Assembly: GCF_000718985.1 (NCBI RefSeq)
Contig: NZ_JODL01000015.1
Coordinates: 1-64,000 of the forward strand
Direction: 5' to 3'
Source of the DNA: Streptomyces megasporus
GTDB lineage: Bacteria; Actinomycetota; Actinomycetes; Streptomycetales; Streptomycetaceae
DNA: 64,000 nucleotides
Shown here in pieces: positions 61,146 to 64,000 of this stretch (within the stretch, counting starts at the first letter, position 1; every line of letters starts with the position of its first letter). The position numbers and the translations under genes were made by a program. The notes under the pieces are model-generated. The model made no database searches, was not told where the DNA came from, and saw only the letters and a list, made by a program, of their open reading frames with translations.

Positions 61146-61826
61146 TCAGCCGCCGAAGGAGAGCGGGATGTCCTTGTCGCGCAGCGCCTCGACGGCCGGC
61201 CCGTACATCCGGCTCTTGATCGTGCCGAGGGTGGTGCTCGCCTTGCCCGTCAGGGAGCGGGCGATCTCCAGGGCGGTCTCCCGGACGGCGTCCTCGGGCA
61301 CCGCGCGGTCGACGATGCCGGCGGCGAGGGCGTCCCCACCGCCGTAGCGGCGGGCGCTGGTCATCGCCTCGTGGGCCGTCTGCGGGGTCAGACGGGCCTG
61401 GATGAGGGCGGACATGCCCGGCGTGAAGGGGATGTGGATGTCGGCCTCGGGCAGACACCAGAAGCCGCGGTCCTCGCGCATCACGCGGAAGTCGTGGGCC
61501 AGGGAGAACATCGCGCCGGCCGCGAAGGTGTGGCCCTGGAGGGCGGCCACGGTGATCACGGGCAGGGTCAGCGTCCGGGCCAGCAGCTCGTGGACGCTCG
61601 CGGCGTAGCTCTGGGCCTGGTCGGCGTGGGCGAAGAGCCAGTCGAGGTCGAGACCGTTGGAGTAGAACTTGCCGGTCGCCGTCGTGACCAGCGCGCGTGC
61701 GCCCTCCGCCTTCTCCACCTCGTCCAGCGCGGCGTCGACCGAGGCGATCCAGTCCGGGTGGAAGCGGTTCTCGTTGTCTCCGAGGTCGAGGACGAAGACG
61801 TCGTCCTGGCGCTCCAGCGTGGGCAT
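61146..61826 (-). CDS. Enoyl-CoA hydratase/isomerase family protein
   Basis: A 226-residue crotonase. The oxyanion-hole segments are ATGKFYSNGLDLDWL (about 50-64) and LQGHTFAAGAMFSLAHDFRVM (about 95-115). The usual hydratase glutamate pair is not evident; instead LPEADIHIPFTPG suggests an isomerase-like (Delta3-Delta2-enoyl-CoA isomerase) active site. The protein is short (family 250-290) because the C-terminal trimerisation helix is reduced, ending KDIPLSFGG. The ATG has GGAGCTG before it. It is monocistronic. Confidence 0.86.
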   Translation of the reverse strand: MPTLERQDDVFVLDLGDNENRFHPDWIASVDAALDEVEKAEGARALVTTATGKFYSNGLDLDWLFAHADQAQSYAASVHELLARTLTLPVITVAALQGHTFAAGAMFSLAHDFRVMREDRGFWCLPEADIHIPFTPGMSALIQARLTPQTAHEAMTSARRYGGGDALAAGIVDRAVPEDAVRETALEIARSLTGKASTTLGTIKSRMYGPAVEALRDKDIPLSFGG

Positions 61827-62103
61827 GGGCAGCTCCTTCGGGCAGAGGACGGGACCGTCCGCTCACCGCGGACGAGAACCTACCGGCCGGTAACCTTTAC
61901 GGCCGCATCCTACCCAGCCCACGCCGGGCGCGACCGGTCCGCACCCCCGCCCTTCCCCGGCCTCATCCCGGCTCCTCCCCGCCCTCCTCCCGACTCCGGG
62001 AACAGCGGACGGGTATAAGCGCCCCCGAGCGAGGAACCGGTCCACTCGACCCTCCGGCGCACCGCGCCGCAGGACGCCCGGCAGGCAGGGACGAGGAGAC
62101 CTC

Positions 62104-63444
62104 ATGGGCCAGAGCCAGGAACCACCGAGGCAGGACTGGCACCTGCCCGACGCCCGCCTCGGCCCCCGCCCCGACGCCGAGATGGAGCGGATCGGCGAGC
62201 AGCTCCGGGACCTGACGCGCGCCCAGGAGCGGTTGCAGAGCCTGTTGAGCGCCGTCATGTCCATCAGCCGGGAGCTGGAACTGCCCGTGGTGCTGCGCCG
62301 CATCGTCACCGCCGCGATGGAACTGGTCGACGCCCGTTACGGGGCCCTGGGCGTCCTGGACGAGGAGAAGAGGGAACTGGCGCGGTTCATCCCCGTGGGA
62401 CTCAGCGAGGACGAGGAGGCCGCCCTGGCGGGCGTCGAACTCCCCCGCGGCCACGGCCTGCTCGGGCACCTGATCCACAACCCCGAGCCCATCCGGGTGG
62501 AGAACATCTCCTCCCACCCGCACTCCGTCGGCTTCCCGCCCGGCCACCCGCCGATGCGCACCCTGCTCGGCGTCGCGATCAGCGTGCGGGGCGAGATCTA
62601 CGGGGACCTGTACCTGTCGGACAAGCGCGACGGCCGCCCCTTCGACGTCACGGACGAGAACATCGTCGTCGCCCTGGCCGGCGCCGCGGGGGTGGCCATC
62701 GAGAACGCCCGGCTGTTCGAGCAGGTGCGCTCCGGGGCCGAGAACTTCCAGCGCATGCTGCTGCCCCGACTGCCCGACCTGCGTCCGTTCACCGGCGCCG
62801 CCGTCTACCGGCCCGCCGCCGCCCCCGAACAGCTCGGCGGCGACTGGTACGACGTCATCCTGCTGCCCGACGACGCCTGCGCGGCCGTCATCGGAGACGT
62901 CGTCGGACACGATCTGCGGGCTGCGGCCACCATGGCCCAGACCCGCAACATGCTCCGCGCGCTCCTCTACGACCGGCGCACCCCGCCCAGCCTGGTCCTC
63001 ACCCAACTCGACCGCACTCTGCACGCGATCACCGAGAACCCCGTGGCCACCGTCTGCCTGGTCCGCATCGAGCCGGGGGACGACGGCTGGACGCTGCGCT
63101 GGAGCAGCGCCGGGCACCTGCCGCCCCTGCTGATCCACCCCGACCGCCGGGCAGAGTACCTGCACGCCGACCCCGGCCTCCCCCTCGGCATCGATCCCGC
63201 GCAGCCCCGGCCCGACCACACCCGTCCCCTGCCGGAGCAGGCCACCGTGGTCCTCTTCACCGACGGGCTGGTCGAGCACCCCGGCCGCCCCATCGACGCG
63301 TGCATGGACGAACTCGCCCTGATCGCCGCCGCCCACGCCAATCTGCCGCCCGACGAGTTGTGCCGGGTCCTGGCCGACAACCACACCAGCGACGGCCACG
63401 ACGACATCGCCGTTCTCGTCCTGCGCGTCCCCGGCCGCTCCTGA
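62104..63444 (+). CDS. GAF-domain PP2C (SpoIIE-type) serine phosphatase
   Basis: A 446-residue signalling protein. A short coiled helix (about 25-55) leads to a GAF domain (about 58-205; AMELVDARYGALGVLDEEKRE and LGVAISVRGEIYGDLYLSDK). The SpoIIE-type phosphatase domain (about 220-440) has metal motifs LGGDWYDV (244-251) and GDVVGHD (264-270), and DGHDDIAVLVL near the end. Such proteins dephosphorylate anti-anti-sigma factors in response to a GAF ligand. No sigma-factor genes are nearby. GAGGAG lies about 6 bases before the ATG. Confidence 0.95.
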   Translation: MGQSQEPPRQDWHLPDARLGPRPDAEMERIGEQLRDLTRAQERLQSLLSAVMSISRELELPVVLRRIVTAAMELVDARYGALGVLDEEKRELARFIPVGLSEDEEAALAGVELPRGHGLLGHLIHNPEPIRVENISSHPHSVGFPPGHPPMRTLLGVAISVRGEIYGDLYLSDKRDGRPFDVTDENIVVALAGAAGVAIENARLFEQVRSGAENFQRMLLPRLPDLRPFTGAAVYRPAAAPEQLGGDWYDVILLPDDACAAVIGDVVGHDLRAAATMAQTRNMLRALLYDRRTPPSLVLTQLDRTLHAITENPVATVCLVRIEPGDDGWTLRWSSAGHLPPLLIHPDRRAEYLHADPGLPLGIDPAQPRPDHTRPLPEQATVVLFTDGLVEHPGRPIDACMDELALIAAAHANLPPDELCRVLADNHTSDGHDDIAVLVLRVPGRS

Positions 63445-63487
63445 CCGCTCCTGGCTCTTCCGGCGCTTCCGACGCTTCCGACGCCGA

Positions 63488-63511
63488 CCCTCGGCCGGAC
63501 CCGACCGAGGG
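63488..63511. terminator. Terminator hairpin
   Basis: CCCTCGG (63488-63494) pairs with CCGAGGG (63505-63511) between the convergent phosphatase gene and the gene at the window end. Confidence 0.72.
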
Positions 63512-63522
63512 CCGGCGCGCGG

Positions 63523-64000
63523 TCACGGTCGCGGCGCCGCCGCCATCCCCCACGAGGTGTCCGTGACGGTGCCGTCCGGGGCGAAGAACACCCGCACCTC
63601 GTACAGGCCCGTCACGCCGCTGAGGAAGTCCGGCTCGCCGTGGTGCCACACCTGCATGCCCGCCCGCTCGAAGTAGGCGACGGCCGCCTCGCGCATCACC
63701 CGGGGACGGTCCTCCGGCGGGGTGAGGCCCCTCAGCCAGCTCGCGCCCGCCCGGACCTCCTCGGCGGCCACCTCGGGGTTGACGGCCGGGGCGGGCAGCC
63801 GCGGGTCCTCGACGGCCAGGAACCGGTCGCCGACCGAGGTGAAGACCCGCCCCGAGACGCGAGCGCCGGTCCGGGCGAGGGCCACGGCGACGGACTCGGG
63901 AGCCGCGTACGGGCGCAGGTCCAGCCGGTCGGCCAGCTCCGGCAGGTCCACGCCGTCCGGCAGTCCGGCCGCCCGACGCAGCGCCTCGCGGACGTCCTCG
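63523..64000 (-). CDS. Hypothetical protein, C-terminal part (gene starts beyond the window)
   Basis: The frame remains open through base 64000, so the N-terminus is outside; a GTG at 63951 is only one possible start. The visible 158 residues include LPELADRLDLRPYAAPESVAVAL and EEVRAGASWLRGLTP, then YFERAGMQVWHHGEPDF and LYEVRVFFAPDGTVTDTSWGM, alternating helix and strand. The final part looks like a beta-sheet. I do not recognise a family. Confidence 0.6.
   Translation of the reverse strand, partial: EDVREALRRAAGLPDGVDLPELADRLDLRPYAAPESVAVALARTGARVSGRVFTSVGDRFLAVEDPRLPAPAVNPEVAAEEVRAGASWLRGLTPPEDRPRVMREAAVAYFERAGMQVWHHGEPDFLSGVTGLYEVRVFFAPDGTVTDTSWGMAAAPRP

Noticed and set aside
40232..64000. 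A genomic island or prophage carrying the accessory genes
   Set aside because: No integrase, transposase, tRNA target or direct-repeat att pair was seen, and base composition is even; the region looks like ordinary lineage-specific chromosome.

Overview
This window reads as a chromosomal core segment of a Streptomyces or a very close actinomycete. GC is very high, GTG starts are common, and the gene set is diagnostic: the cseA-cseB-cseC cell-envelope stress genes, clpC, lsr2, an abaA/whiJ-type regulatory trio, DUF397, SpoIIE-type phosphatase and a Streptomyces Mbl paralogue. The order clpC-lsr2-coaX-panC-DUF2520-folK-folB-folP-folE-ftsH-hpt-tilS-metalloprotease-dacB-ppa is, from memory, the order known from Mycobacterium tuberculosis and S. 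coelicolor, so the first 40 kb is ancestral actinobacterial backbone. I saw no rRNA, tRNA, CRISPR array, insertion sequence or prophage.

Layout. 1-2.5 kb: end of cseA, then cseB and cseC. 2.6-5.9 kb: a glyoxalase-fold protein and a NACHT NTPase, an accessory insertion. 6-9.8 kb: clpC with sigmaR-like and ClgR-like control elements, an SCO3374-type protein, and lsr2. 10-12 kb: acetyltransferase, BlaI-type regulator and two small proteins. 12.1-17.7 kb: a minus-strand chain DUF2520-panC-nadB-nadC-coaX in which each stop overlaps the next start, joining NAD and CoA synthesis. 17.9-21.1 kb: an aldolase-like PLP enzyme and a LuxR-type two-component pair. 21.2-23.4 kb: a stand-alone NuoD paralogue translationally coupled to a MidA/NDUFAF7-type methyltransferase. 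23.5-28.4 kb: a pair of bacterial-PH-domain membrane proteins, two unknown membrane proteins and a methyltransferase. 28.5-32.5 kb: DUF3180 and the folate genes folK, folB, folP, folE. 32.6-40.1 kb: ftsH, hpt, tilS, a zinc protease, dacB, and divergent ppa. 

40.2-64 kb is more lineage-specific: a ThrE-type exporter, PadR and DinB proteins, an abaA/whiJ-like trio (XRE-DUF5753 regulator, HATPase, DUF397) whose promoters share a TGCACGTGCA palindrome, an ABC exporter behind a SoxR-like operator, an Mbl-like actin homologue with degenerate nucleotide motifs, a ROK regulator with a divergent DUF1479 oxygenase, a tandem SRPBCC duplication, a four-gene run beginning with a 61-residue peptide, a SUMF1-domain protein, an SMR pump, an enoyl-CoA hydratase and a GAF-PP2C phosphatase.

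The two most promising leads are (1) the NuoD paralogue plus MidA-like methyltransferase, where the arginine methylated in complex I is kept but the quinone-site tyrosine is a tryptophan, and (2) the uncharacterised peptide/unknown/helical-toroid/serine-hydrolase operon at 55.7-58.8 kb. All functional calls come from reading sequence and recalled family knowledge; no database search was run.
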